Of a DNA stretch of 11,966 nt, positions 5,457 through 11,966 are shown in pieces. Source of the DNA: Betaproteobacteria bacterium (GTDB lineage Bacteria; Pseudomonadota; Gammaproteobacteria; Burkholderiales; SG8-41); NCBI GenBank assembly GCA_025353085.1, contig JANXRI010000445.1:1-11966 (forward strand). Direction: 5' to 3'. The notes beneath the pieces are model-generated. The model made no database searches and was not told the DNA's origin. It saw only the letters and a list, made by a program, of their open reading frames with translations. Numbering within the stretch: position 1 is the stretch's first letter; each line of letters starts with the position of its first letter. The position numbers were made by a program, and so were the translations under genes.

Positions 5457-6131
5457 ATGCGCATCATCCTGCTCGGCTTACCCGGCGCCGGCAAAGGCAC
5501 GCAAGCGCAGTTTTTGATTGCGCGCTTCGGTATCCCGCAAATATCCACCGGCTCCATGTTGCGCACGGAAATCGACGCGGCCACGCCCCTCGGCAAAGAG
5601 GCGAAAAAATATATGGACGGCGGCAATCTTGTCCCGGATGAACTAGTGATCAATATGGTCAACAAGCGGATTGCGGAGCCCGATTGCAAGAGCGGTTTCA
5701 TCGTCGATGGATTTCCGCGCACGGTCGCCCAGGCAGAGGTCTTGCGCAGGTCGGGCGTCGACATCGATTACGTGATCGAAATCGAAGTGAGCGATAACGA
5801 AATTCTGCGCCGCATGAGCGGGCGCCGGGTTCATCCGGCGTCGGGCCGCACTTATCACATCGATTTCAATCCGCCGCGTGTGCCAGGCAAGGACGACGTG
5901 ACCGGCGAGCCGCTGGTGCAGCGTCCCGATGACAATGAGACTACCGTGCTGCGGCGCATCGCGAACTACCACGAAGTCACCAAGCCCCTCGTTAACTATT
6001 ATCTCAAGTGGGCCGAAAGCCGCGACCCGCGCGCCCCCAAATACGTGAATCTGTACGGCCGCGGCTCGATCGAGCACATACGCGACAAGATGTTTGCGGC
6101 GTTGGGGCAGCAACAGCACGGCGGCAGCTGA
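5457..6131 (+). CDS. adk: Adenylate kinase
   Basis: Interconverts ATP plus AMP and two ADP in the cytoplasm. Two ATGs stand in tandem (5454 and 5457). I chose 5457 because nearly all family members begin MRIILLG; upstream AATTGAAA is a weak ribosome site and does not decide. The 224 residues form the long bacterial type: P-loop GLPGAGKGT at 7-15, STGSMLR at 30-36, DGFPRT at 84-89, GRRVHPASGRTYH in the LID (122-134) with no zinc cysteines, FNPPRVPGKDDVTGEPL, and RPDD. Two positions differ from E. coli: Leu8 for Ala in the P-loop and Ser33 for the usual Asp of STGDMLR. The C-terminus is slightly longer than in E. coli. pfp follows after 86 bases. Confidence 0.96.
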   Translation: MRIILLGLPGAGKGTQAQFLIARFGIPQISTGSMLRTEIDAATPLGKEAKKYMDGGNLVPDELVINMVNKRIAEPDCKSGFIVDGFPRTVAQAEVLRRSGVDIDYVIEIEVSDNEILRRMSGRRVHPASGRTYHIDFNPPRVPGKDDVTGEPLVQRPDDNETTVLRRIANYHEVTKPLVNYYLKWAESRDPRAPKYVNLYGRGSIEHIRDKMFAALGQQQHGGS

Positions 6132-6171
6132 GCCAACCGCGGCAACGTCCAGGCGCACACCGCGCCAATGT

Positions 6172-6177
6172 TAAAAT
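6172..6177 (+). promoter_or_regulatory. Possible -10 element (TAAAAT) before pfp
   Basis: TAAAAT lies 40 bases before the pfp ATG. No clear -35 is seen at 16-18 bases. It may give pfp a promoter of its own in addition to read-through from adk. Confidence 0.25.
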
Positions 6178-6217
6178 ATTCGCCACTTCCTTTTGGCATA
6201 GGTTGCACTCCCCCATC

Positions 6218-7480
6218 ATGGCAAAAATGAACGTTTTCTACGCGCAATCGGGCGGCGTCACGGCAGTCATCAACGCGACCGCCTGCGGCGTCATTGAAAC
6301 CGCGCGCAAACACAAAGATAAAATCGGCAAGGTATACGCAGGCCGTGACGGCATCATCGGCGCGTTGACCGAAGACCTGATCGACACTACCAAAGAAGCA
6401 CCGGCCGCGATTCGCGCACTCAGACATACGCCGGCGGGCGCATTCGGCTCGTGCCGCTATAAATTGAAAGGCCTCGAGGAAAATCGCGCGCAATACGAAC
6501 GTCTGATCGAGGTTTTCAGAGCGCATAACATAGGCTACTTTTTTTACAATGGCGGCAACGATTCTGCGGATACCGCGTATAAGGTCTCGCAGATTTCCGG
6601 AGCGCTCGGCTATCCCGTAATTTGCGTCGGCATTCCGAAAACCGTCGATAACGATCTGGCCGTCACCGACTGTTGTCCGGGCTTCGGCTCGGTGGCGAAA
6701 TATGTCGCGACCAGCATCCGTGAAGCGGGCTACGACGTGGCGTCGATGGCGCGCACCTCGACCAAAGTATTTGTGCTCGAAGTAATGGGCCGGCATGCCG
6801 GCTGGATTACCGCGGCATGCGGACTCGCCGCGGAAAAAGCCGGCGATGCGCCGCAAATCCTGCTGTTTCCGGAACTCACTTTCGATCCGGATAAATTCCT
6901 GCCGCGCGTCGATGCGATGGTCAAGCAACACGGTTATTGCGCGATTGCGGTGTCGGAGGGCATTCGCAACGCGGACGGCAAATTTTTAGCTGAGTCCGGC
7001 CTCAAGGACGCCTTTGGTCATGCCCAATTGGGCGGCGTCGCGCCGCAAATCGCCAACCTGGTCAAAGACAGGCTCGGCTACAAGTACCACTGGGCGGTCG
7101 CCGATTATCTGCAGCGGGCGGCGCGCCATATCGCTTCGAAAACGGACGCGCTGCAGGCGTATGCCGTTGGCAAGGCAGCAGTCGAGTTGGCCCTTAAGGG
7201 GCGCAACGCCGTGATGCCGGTGATCGTGCGTAAATCGAACAAGCCGTATAAATGGACAATCGAGGCGGCCGACCTCAAAGACATCGCGAACAAGGAAAAA
7301 AAGATGCCGCGCGATTTTATTACCGCCGACGGCTTTCACATTACCGACAAATGCCGCCAGTACTTGTCGCCGCTCATCGCGGGCGAGGACTATCCGCCGT
7401 TCAAGAACGGCCTGCCGGATTATGTGAAGTTGAAAAACGTCGCGGTACCGAAGAAACTGAAAACCGGATTCGCAATATAA
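6218..7480 (+). CDS. pfp: Pyrophosphate-dependent 6-phosphofructokinase
   Basis: Reversibly phosphorylates fructose 6-phosphate with pyrophosphate to fructose 1,6-bisphosphate, so it can serve glycolysis or gluconeogenesis/Calvin-type flux. The ATG at 6218 gives 420 residues (MAKMNVFYAQSGGVTAVINA). The frame extends to 6008, but that part lies over adk and is rejected; an ATG at 6227 is a close alternative. The PFK fold motifs are present: SGGVTAVINA at 11-20, GGNDSADTA at 112-120 and PKTVDND at 140-146, then MGRHAGW at 190-196. The Asp after GGN and the Lys of PKT are the residues that mark PPi rather than ATP as donor in this superfamily. The ribosome site is weak (AGGT, about eight bases upstream). 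The adjacent hppA points to a shared pyrophosphate metabolism, an arrangement I recall from methanotrophs such as Methylococcus. Confidence 0.93.
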   Translation: MAKMNVFYAQSGGVTAVINATACGVIETARKHKDKIGKVYAGRDGIIGALTEDLIDTTKEAPAAIRALRHTPAGAFGSCRYKLKGLEENRAQYERLIEVFRAHNIGYFFYNGGNDSADTAYKVSQISGALGYPVICVGIPKTVDNDLAVTDCCPGFGSVAKYVATSIREAGYDVASMARTSTKVFVLEVMGRHAGWITAACGLAAEKAGDAPQILLFPELTFDPDKFLPRVDAMVKQHGYCAIAVSEGIRNADGKFLAESGLKDAFGHAQLGGVAPQIANLVKDRLGYKYHWAVADYLQRAARHIASKTDALQAYAVGKAAVELALKGRNAVMPVIVRKSNKPYKWTIEAADLKDIANKEKKMPRDFITADGFHITDKCRQYLSPLIAGEDYPPFKNGLPDYVKLKNVAVPKKLKTGFAI

Positions 7481-7591
7481 CGTTGGCATGAGCCTGGTCC
7501 CGCTCGCCATCGAAATGAATTTGGCTGCGCTGCACGATGCGAATTTAACCGGCTGATTCGCTTCGAATCGCGTGCCAGAATGCGCCCTCCC

Positions 7592-7622
7592 GTGCGCGCT
7601 ATCTGAATGGCGCGCACAATTT
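7592..7622 (+). terminator. Terminator-like stem after pfp
   Basis: GTGCGCGC (7592-7599) pairs perfectly with GCGCGCAC (7610-7617) across a ten-base loop and is followed by AATTTTG. The stem is strong but the T-run is short, and it lies 111 bases after the pfp stop. Termination may be incomplete or Rho-assisted. Confidence 0.4.
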
Positions 7623-7680
7623 TGAAGCGGTTGACCCGTTTTTGCACCGCCCGGCTCTCGATGCGAAACGCCGAATCAGG

Positions 7681-7686
7681 TAGAAT
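7681..7686 (+). promoter_or_regulatory. Possible -10 element (TAGAAT) of hppA
   Basis: TAGAAT is followed by CGCGGC, a context like the -10 boxes before other genes here (TATAATCGCC at 9909). The candidate -35 at 17 bases, TCGATG, is poor. A TTGACC at 7631-7636 is too far upstream to pair with it. Confidence 0.3.
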
Positions 7687-7740
7687 CGCGGCTTTTCCGA
7701 TTTCGGTCGGACATCAATGATCGAATCGTAATCGTTCTCC

Positions 7741-7745
7741 GGAGG
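7741..7745 (+). promoter_or_regulatory. Strong Shine-Dalgarno GGAGG of hppA
   Basis: GGAGG lies five bases before the ATG at 7751 and fixes that start. It is the clearest ribosome site of the plus-strand genes here and fits a highly made membrane protein. Confidence 0.8.
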
Positions 7746-7750
7746 CGTTC

Positions 7751-9832
7751 ATGCAAGCAGTTCAGGCTGGGTTGATTTTTTCGTTGGTATGCGCGGTCGG
7801 CGCGGTGTTATACGGCATCATTTCGCGTAACTGGATATTGTCGTTGCCGAGCGGCAATGACCGCATGCGTGAAATTGCGGCGGCGATCCAGCAAGGCGCG
7901 CAAGCGTATTTGAAACGCCAGTACACGACCATAGCGGTCGTCGGCGTCGTTCTATTCGTGATCGTTGGCCTGATTCCGGCGCTCGGCTGGACGACGGCGA
8001 TAGCTTTTTTGATCGGCGCAGTTCTATCGGGGCTGTCAGGCTTCATCGGCATGAACGTGTCGGTCCGCGCCAATGTGCGCACCGCAGAAGCGGCGCGTAC
8101 CGGCCTCAATGAAGCGCTCCAGGTTGCGTTCCGCGGCGGCGCGATCACGGGCATGCTGGTCGTGGGCCTGGGCCTCTTCGGCGTCGCCGGTTTATATTGG
8201 TACCTGACCGGCAACGCGGTGAACCCGTCGACGCCATTGAGTGAAGCGCTCAAGCCGATGATCGGCTTCGGCTTTGGCGGCTCGCTGATTTCGATCTTCG
8301 CCCGTCTGGGCGGCGGCATCTTCACCAAGGGTGCGGACGTCGGCGCCGATCTGGTCGGCAAAGTCGAGGCCGGCATTCCGGAAGACGATCCGCGCAATCC
8401 CGCGGTGATAGCCGACAACGTCGGTGATAACGTCGGCGACTGCGCCGGCATGGCCGCGGACTTGTTCGAAACTTACGCGGTGACCATTATCGCGACGATG
8501 ATCCTCGGTTCGCTGATTCTCAAGAATTACGCCATTAATGCGGTCGTTTATCCGCTCGTGCTCGGCGGCTTCTCGATCATCGCGTCGATCATCGGCTGCC
8601 TGTTCGTCAAGGCGACGCCGGGCCAGAAAATTATGACCGCGCTTTACAAAGGCCTGATCGTGGCCGGCGTGCTGGCACTGATCGCGTTCTATCCGATCAC
8701 CGCGTACATGATGGGCGACATCGGCACGCAATATCCGGAGTTGTCGGTCATGAAGTTGTACGGGGCGGCTGTCGTCGGCCTCGTGCTGACCGGGCTGCTG
8801 GTGTGGATCACCGAATACTACACGGGCACCGAATACGGCCCGGTGCGCTATGTTGCACAAGCCTCGACCACGGGCCATGCGACCAACATCATCGCCGGCA
8901 TCGCGGTTTCAATGAAGTCAACCGCCTACCCGGTGCTGTTCGTATGCGTCGCGATCTGGGCTTCGTTCACGCTCGCCGGTCTCTACGGCATAGCGATCGC
9001 CGCCACCTCGATGCTGTCGATGGCCGGCATTATCGTCGCACTCGACGCTTACGGCCCGATCACCGACAACGCCGGTGGCATTGCAGAAATGGCGAAAATG
9101 CCGGAATCGGTGCGCGCAATTACCGACCCGCTCGATGCGGTTGGCAATACCACCAAAGCGGTGACCAAGGGTTATGCGATCGGGTCCGCCGGCCTCGCCG
9201 CGCTGGTGCTGTTTGCGGACTTCACGCATGCGCTCGATGCCGCCAACAAATCCGTTGCATTCAGCTTGTCCGAGCCGGCCGTGATTATCGGCCTCTTTAT
9301 CGGCGGCCTTATTCCGTTCCTGTTTGCGTCGATGGCGATGGAAGCCGTCGGCCGCGCCGCTGGATCGGTGGTCGTCGAAGTGCGCCGGCAGTTTAAGGAA
9401 ATCAAAGGCATCATGGAAGGCACGGCCAAACCTGACTACTCGCGCGCAGTCGACTTGTTGACCGCGGCCGCGATCAAGGAAATGATGATTCCGTCGCTGC
9501 TGCCCGTGTTAACACCGGTCGTGCTCGCGCTGGTGATGGGTTTCGCGATGGGCGCAGATGGCGCGCGCATGGCGGTCGGCGGCATGCTGATGGGCACAAT
9601 TGTTACCGGCCTTTTTGTCGCCATTTCGATGTGCACCGGCGGCGGCGCGTGGGACAACGCCAAGAAGTACATCGAGGAAGGCAACCATGGCGGCAAAGGT
9701 TCGGATGCGCATAAAGCGGCCGTCACCGGCGACACCGTCGGCGACCCTTACAAGGACACCGCCGGCCCTGCCGTGAATCCGCTGATCAAGATTATCAACA
9801 TCGTGGCGCTGCTGATCGTGCCGTTGTTGTAA
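7751..9832 (+). CDS. hppA: Membrane-bound proton-translocating pyrophosphatase (K+-independent type)
   Basis: Integral inner-membrane pump that couples PPi hydrolysis to proton transport, or may make PPi from the gradient. The 693 residues and about 16 hydrophobic segments fit the family. Core motifs are intact: KGADVGADLVGKVE at 193-206, DNVGDNVGDCAGMAADLFE at 222-240, EYYTGTEYGPVR at 355-366, DAYGPITDNAGGIAEM at 432-447, GGAWDNAKKYIE at 631-642 and DTVGDPYKDTAGPAVNPLIK at 661-680. GNTTKAVTKG at 465-474 has Lys469 and Thr472 where K+-dependent pumps have Ala and usually Gly, so this should be the K+-independent H+ pump. Neighbouring pfp uses the same substrate, and KdsB upstream releases it. 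A strong terminator follows. Confidence 0.97.
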   Translation: MQAVQAGLIFSLVCAVGAVLYGIISRNWILSLPSGNDRMREIAAAIQQGAQAYLKRQYTTIAVVGVVLFVIVGLIPALGWTTAIAFLIGAVLSGLSGFIGMNVSVRANVRTAEAARTGLNEALQVAFRGGAITGMLVVGLGLFGVAGLYWYLTGNAVNPSTPLSEALKPMIGFGFGGSLISIFARLGGGIFTKGADVGADLVGKVEAGIPEDDPRNPAVIADNVGDNVGDCAGMAADLFETYAVTIIATMILGSLILKNYAINAVVYPLVLGGFSIIASIIGCLFVKATPGQKIMTALYKGLIVAGVLALIAFYPITAYMMGDIGTQYPELSVMKLYGAAVVGLVLTGLLVWITEYYTGTEYGPVRYVAQASTTGHATNIIAGIAVSMKSTAYPVLFVCVAIWASFTLAGLYGIAIAATSMLSMAGIIVALDAYGPITDNAGGIAEMAKMPESVRAITDPLDAVGNTTKAVTKGYAIGSAGLAALVLFADFTHALDAANKSVAFSLSEPAVIIGLFIGGLIPFLFASMAMEAVGRAAGSVVVEVRRQFKEIKGIMEGTAKPDYSRAVDLLTAAAIKEMMIPSLLPVLTPVVLALVMGFAMGADGARMAVGGMLMGTIVTGLFVAISMCTGGGAWDNAKKYIEEGNHGGKGSDAHKAAVTGDTVGDPYKDTAGPAVNPLIKIINIVALLIVPLL

Positions 9833-9846
9833 TTCTTTCAGCTCAT

Positions 9847-9873
9847 AAAACGGAGGCTGCGGCCTCCGTTTTT
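9847..9873 (+). terminator. Strong intrinsic terminator after hppA
   Basis: An 11-pair perfect stem (AAAACGGAGGC 9847-9857 with GCCTCCGTTTT 9862-9872, loop TGCG) ends in a T-run. It starts 14 bases after the hppA stop. The A-run before the stem makes it potentially bidirectional. Confidence 0.92.
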
Positions 9874-9886
9874 ATTGGGTCGCACG

Positions 9887-9914
9887 CTGAGATCTGCAAC
9901 GGCCGCGATATAAT
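9887..9914 (+). promoter_or_regulatory. Candidate promoter of the gamma-carbonic-anhydrase-like gene
   Basis: A perfect TATAAT (9909-9914) is preceded by CTGAGA (9887-9892) at 16 bases. Transcription would start near 9921, about 30 bases before the ATG at 9952. Confidence 0.45.
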
Positions 9915-9951
9915 CGCCGCTGTCCTGATAACCCTGCCTGGGCAGATCGAT

Positions 9952-10473
9952 ATGAAATATTCGCTCGCTGAACGCAAGCTCGTCACCAGAGGCGATTACT
10001 GGATCGCGCCGAACGCAACGGTGATCGGCTCGGTCGTGCTCGAAAACAATGCGAGCGTCTGGTTCAACGTCGTCATACGCGCCGACAACGATGTGATTAC
10101 CATCGGTGAGAATTCACAAGTGCAGGACGGCTCCGTGCTGCACGCCGATCCCGGATTCCCGCTGACGCTCGGCAAGAACGTGAGCATCGGTCATATGGTG
10201 ATGCTGCACGGTTGCACGGTCGGCGACGGCAGCCTGATCGGCATCAAAAGCGTCATTCTCAATGGCACCGTCATCGGCAAGAATTGTTTGATCGGCGCGA
10301 ATACGCTGATCGCCGAAGGCAAAACGATTCCCGATGGCTCCATGGTGCTCGGCTCGCCCGGCAAGGTCGTGCGGCAACTGTCACCCGAGGAAATCGCCCG
10401 CATCAACCGGATCGCCGATCACTACGTCGCCAATTTCAAGCGCTACAAAGAGAATTTAAAGTCTGAGCCGTGA
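9952..10473 (+). CDS. Gamma-class carbonic anhydrase-like left-handed beta-helix protein (YrdA/PaaY type)
   Basis: A trimeric left-handed beta-helix protein of the gamma-carbonic anhydrase/YrdA/PaaY group. The 173 residues show hexapeptide repeats from about 17 to 135 (such as IGSVVL, IGKNCL and IGANTLI). Three histidines, H64 (VLHADPG), H81 and H86 (IGHMVMLHG), have the spacing of the family's zinc ligands, so a metal site at the subunit interface is likely. Many members have weak or untested carbonic anhydrase activity, and CoA-thioester-linked roles are known for PaaY, so the reaction is open. A C-terminal helix (about 143-170) is typical. The ATG at 9952 has GGGCAG about six bases upstream. 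The gene appears to have its own promoter after the hppA terminator. Confidence 0.9.
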   Translation: MKYSLAERKLVTRGDYWIAPNATVIGSVVLENNASVWFNVVIRADNDVITIGENSQVQDGSVLHADPGFPLTLGKNVSIGHMVMLHGCTVGDGSLIGIKSVILNGTVIGKNCLIGANTLIAEGKTIPDGSMVLGSPGKVVRQLSPEEIARINRIADHYVANFKRYKENLKSEP

Positions 10474-10538
10474 TCTGCGGCGGCGCCAGCCGCGGTCGTG
10501 TGATAATCGCCTGACGATAAGCGCGGGGGTGCGGCTCA

Positions 10539-10775
10539 ATGATCAAATACGCAGTCAAGCTTAAGACGCGCGGCGGCATGGTGGTCGACAACCTGCAGAT
10601 CGCCGCGCGCGATCGCGCCGAAGCCGAGCTAAAAGTCGGCCAGATTTATCAGCGCTGCCAAATCATCGACTGCGCGGAGCTGCGTCCGACGTTCAAAGAT
10701 GAAAGCCTCGACCTGGAAAGCGTCATCAACCTGATCGGCAAGGAAGGCGGGCGCAAGCCGCCTGAAAAACTTTAA
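10539..10775 (+). CDS. Conserved-looking small protein of unknown function
   Basis: A 78-residue protein that I cannot assign. It starts MIKYAVKLKTRGGMVVDNLQ and looks like a small soluble alpha/beta fold: beta-like 2-9 and 14-20, a helix at about 24-38 (RDRAEAELKVGQIYQ), beta-like 39-48 (CQIIDCAEL), then an acidic stretch and a short helix (ESVINLIGK). It has two cysteines (40 and 45), no signal peptide and no membrane segment. A GGGGGT lies about eight bases before the ATG. It is 65 bases downstream of the carbonic-anhydrase-like gene and may be co-transcribed. The stop overlaps that of the convergent parA-like gene by three bases (10773-10775 against 10772-10774). Confidence 0.75.
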   Translation: MIKYAVKLKTRGGMVVDNLQIAARDRAEAELKVGQIYQRCQIIDCAELRPTFKDESLDLESVINLIGKEGGRKPPEKL

Positions 10776-11536
10776 TTGACGAAGCCGACGGCGGTCAGTT
10801 CGTCGAGCAGAGCCGTATAGTCGGCGGCGCCCCGGCTGCCCGGCGCGTGCGCAAAGACATCGCGCGACTCGGCCGGGCTTTCCGCGATGCTGACGTTCTC
10901 CGCGATGCGCGTTTCGCACATTTCCGCGCCGAAGTGCTCACGCAACTTGAGCTCGATGTCCCACGACATCTTGCGCCGCCCGTCGAAACGCGTGAGCACA
11001 AAACGCTTCATCGGCGGCGTCTTCAATACCCGTTCGAGCGCGCGCAAGGTTTTATCGACCTGCAATGCGCCATTGATCGCGAGGTAGTCGGCGGAAATTG
11101 GGATCAGCACCCGGTCGCATGCAAAAATTCCGTTCAACGCGAGCACACCCAGCATAGGACACGCATCCATCAGGATCGGCCGCTCGGTATTCAGGTTTTC
11201 CCGGATGATACCCGCATGCAGCCGGTTGAGCGCCTGCGGCCCCTTGCCGAATTGGGTGTCGACTTTTGACAGATCAAGATGCGATGGAATGATCGGCCAG
11301 CCGGTGTTCGTTTGGCGGAGGAGTTCCGTCAGCGGTTTATTGTCTTGATAGAACGCATACAAACTTTCGCGCCAGTCGCTTGTGCTGGCGCCGCTGATGG
11401 CTGAAAGGTGCGCCTGCGGGTCGAGGTCAATGCCGAGCGGCGCGCGGCCGCGGCGCGCAAGCAGCGCGATCAGATTGAGGGTGGTCGTCGTTTTGCCGAC
11501 GCCGCCTTTCTGGTTGAAAACAACGATTCTGGCCAT
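10772..11536 (-). CDS. ParA/Soj-family ATPase, orphan
   Basis: A ParA-type (MinD/Mrp superfamily) P-loop ATPase, usually a DNA-bound, ATP-switching positioning protein for DNA or protein cargo. I chose the ATG at 11536 (254 residues): GGGGA lies about four bases upstream and the family sequence begins at MARIVVFNQKGGVGKTT. The frame reaches a TTG at 11581 without support. The deviant Walker A KGGVGKTT is at 10-17 with signature Lys10, GIDLDPQ at 35-41, and the Walker B region ILMDACPML at 121-129, where the usual Asp-x-Pro-Pro reads Asp-Ala-Cys-Pro. PISADYLAINGA at 146-157 and LTRFDGR at 181-187 complete the core. No parB, partner gene or parS-like site is visible, so cargo is unknown. It converges tail to tail with the 78-residue gene. 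Confidence 0.88.
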   Translation of the reverse strand: MARIVVFNQKGGVGKTTTTLNLIALLARRGRAPLGIDLDPQAHLSAISGASTSDWRESLYAFYQDNKPLTELLRQTNTGWPIIPSHLDLSKVDTQFGKGPQALNRLHAGIIRENLNTERPILMDACPMLGVLALNGIFACDRVLIPISADYLAINGALQVDKTLRALERVLKTPPMKRFVLTRFDGRRKMSWDIELKLREHFGAEMCETRIAENVSIAESPAESRDVFAHAPGSRGAADYTALLDELTAVGFVN

Positions 11537-11751
11537 GGCTTCCCCGAAGACGCCGCAACTTCGATTTTCCTGCGCCAGCAATAGCGTCTAAAATGGATAA
11601 TCAACCAGAAACAAGACGTTGGCAATGCAATTCATGCTCTTTGCTGAATATCCGGTCGTTTAACGGCGGCTAAGCATTGGTTTAAAATTTTGCCTGCCTT
11701 CAATCGGCATCTAATGTCCATCCGCTACAGTGCAATCGCGAAAGACCTCGC
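11537..11751. other. Divergent gap between parA-like and LeuD-like genes
   Basis: This 215-base stretch holds a candidate leftward promoter (11597-11625) and a possible rightward -10 (TAAAAT near 11681-11686). It also holds a 13-codon open frame from the ATG at 11714, whose TGA (11753-11755) overlaps the LeuD-like ATG; this could be a translational leader or chance. No larger gene is seen. Confidence 0.5.
11597..11625 (-). promoter_or_regulatory. Candidate promoter of the parA-like gene
   Basis: On the minus strand TTGCCA (11625-11620) and GATTAT (11602-11597) are separated by exactly 17 bases. Transcription would start near 11590, about 54 bases before the ATG. Confidence 0.4.
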
Positions 11752-11966
11752 ATGAGCGCGTTCAATTGGCAGCTTAAAGGCCGCTGTTACAAGCTGGGGC
11801 CAGATGTGCCGCATCCCGGAGGCGTAATTCCGAACCGGCTTATCGTGGCGCGCGAAATGGATCCGCAAAATCTAGTCCCCTATTTGTTCGAAGAAACCGA
11901 TCCGGGTTTTCACACACGAGCAAAGCGCGGCGACATCATCGTGACCGGGCGCAATTTCGGCATGGG
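11752..11966 (+). CDS. LeuD-like (aconitase swivel domain) protein, 5' part only
   Basis: The first 71 complete codons of a gene cut by the right edge. The sequence (LKGRCYKLGPDVPHPGGVIP, then NRLIVAREMDPQNLVPYLFE and KRGDIIVTGRNFGMG) follows the plan of the small subunit of 3-isopropylmalate dehydratase and related hydro-lyases: GRVxxxGDDVNTDxIIP, DPEELAxHxFExxDPxF, then GDIIVAGxNFGCGSSRE. Two key places differ: the Asp-Thr-Asp segment near the start is replaced by Pro-His-Pro-Gly-Gly, and FGCG reads FGMG. It may therefore be a divergent paralogue with another substrate rather than true LeuD. The ATG at 11752 has GAAAGA about six bases upstream. Confidence 0.65.
   Translation, partial: MSAFNWQLKGRCYKLGPDVPHPGGVIPNRLIVAREMDPQNLVPYLFEETDPGFHTRAKRGDIIVTGRNFGM

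Larger units (their letters stand above)
7481..7750 (+). other. 270-base gap between pfp and hppA
   Basis: No credible gene is present. It holds a small hairpin (GATTCG 7555-7560 with CGAATC 7564-7569), a terminator-like stem (7592-7617), a TAGAAT -10-like box (7681-7686) and the hppA ribosome site. It therefore looks like the end of one transcript and the promoter of the next, so pfp and hppA may not be strictly co-transcribed. Confidence 0.6.

Noticed and set aside
6008..6217. Upstream extension of pfp over the end of adk
   Set aside because: It overlaps adk out of frame and does not resemble a PFK N-terminus. The family sequence starts at the ATG at 6218.
5999..6931. 310-codon open frame on the minus strand across the adk-pfp junction
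   Set aside because: It lies antisense to two well-recognised genes, has an Arg/Ala/Asp-rich shadow composition and matches no family. High GC makes such shadow frames common.
7488..7556. 22-codon frame after pfp (ATG at 7488)
   Set aside because: It has no ribosome site and no recognisable sequence, and short frames of this length arise by chance.
8192..8878. Long antisense frame inside hppA (and similar ones over xseA, lpxK and kdsB)
   Set aside because: It runs opposite intact motif-rich coding sequence and has no ribosome site or recognisable domain.
10477..10497. GC-rich hairpin after the carbonic-anhydrase-like gene as a terminator
   Set aside because: The stem GCGGC/GCCGC is short and no T-run follows.
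11593..11673. 26-codon frame with a CxxC pair upstream of the LeuD-like gene
   Set aside because: No Shine-Dalgarno sequence; it overlaps the likely parA promoter and is too short to judge.

Overview
The window looks like chromosomal DNA of a betaproteobacterium, probably of the Nitrosomonadales/Gallionellales/Methylophilales type. This rests on moderately high GC, protein sequences typical of that class, and the gene order exbB-exbD-lpxK-Trm112-like-kdsB-adk beside a divergent xseA. The lineage is inferred from recalled gene order and has not been tested by a search.

Layout. Positions 1-232 hold the start of something that runs off the left edge on the minus strand, a palindrome and a fragment of a degenerate dispersed repeat. 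xseA (minus, 233-1573) follows. A 563-base divergent gap (1574-2136) has no convincing gene but carries an inverted pair of DnaA-box-like sites and two 12-base palindromes. On the plus strand come exbB and exbD (proton-driven energiser of outer-membrane or envelope work), lpxK (lipid A 4'-kinase), a 59-residue Trm112-like protein and kdsB (CMP-Kdo synthesis). This is an envelope and lipopolysaccharide block. adk, pfp (pyrophosphate-dependent phosphofructokinase) and hppA (membrane H+-pyrophosphatase) follow, a nucleotide and pyrophosphate energy block closed by a strong terminator after hppA. A gamma-class carbonic anhydrase-like protein and a 78-residue unknown come next. These meet tail to tail with an orphan ParA ATPase on the minus strand. 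The right edge cuts a LeuD-like (aconitase-swivel) gene.

How the genes work together. LpxK and KdsB supply lipid A and activated Kdo to the same outer-membrane molecule. Adk recovers AMP. Pfp and HppA both act on pyrophosphate: Pfp can use PPi in place of ATP in glycolysis or make PPi in the reverse direction, and HppA couples PPi to proton transport.

The most unusual sequence is in two gaps inside the envelope block (exbD/lpxK and Trm112/kdsB). Each holds degenerate 7-base tandem repeats in inverted orientation, with an intrinsic-terminator-like hairpin and T-run between the arms. The downstream repeat arm ends 3-5 bases before a start codon that has no visible Shine-Dalgarno sequence. The repeat units differ between the gaps, but the architecture is the same.
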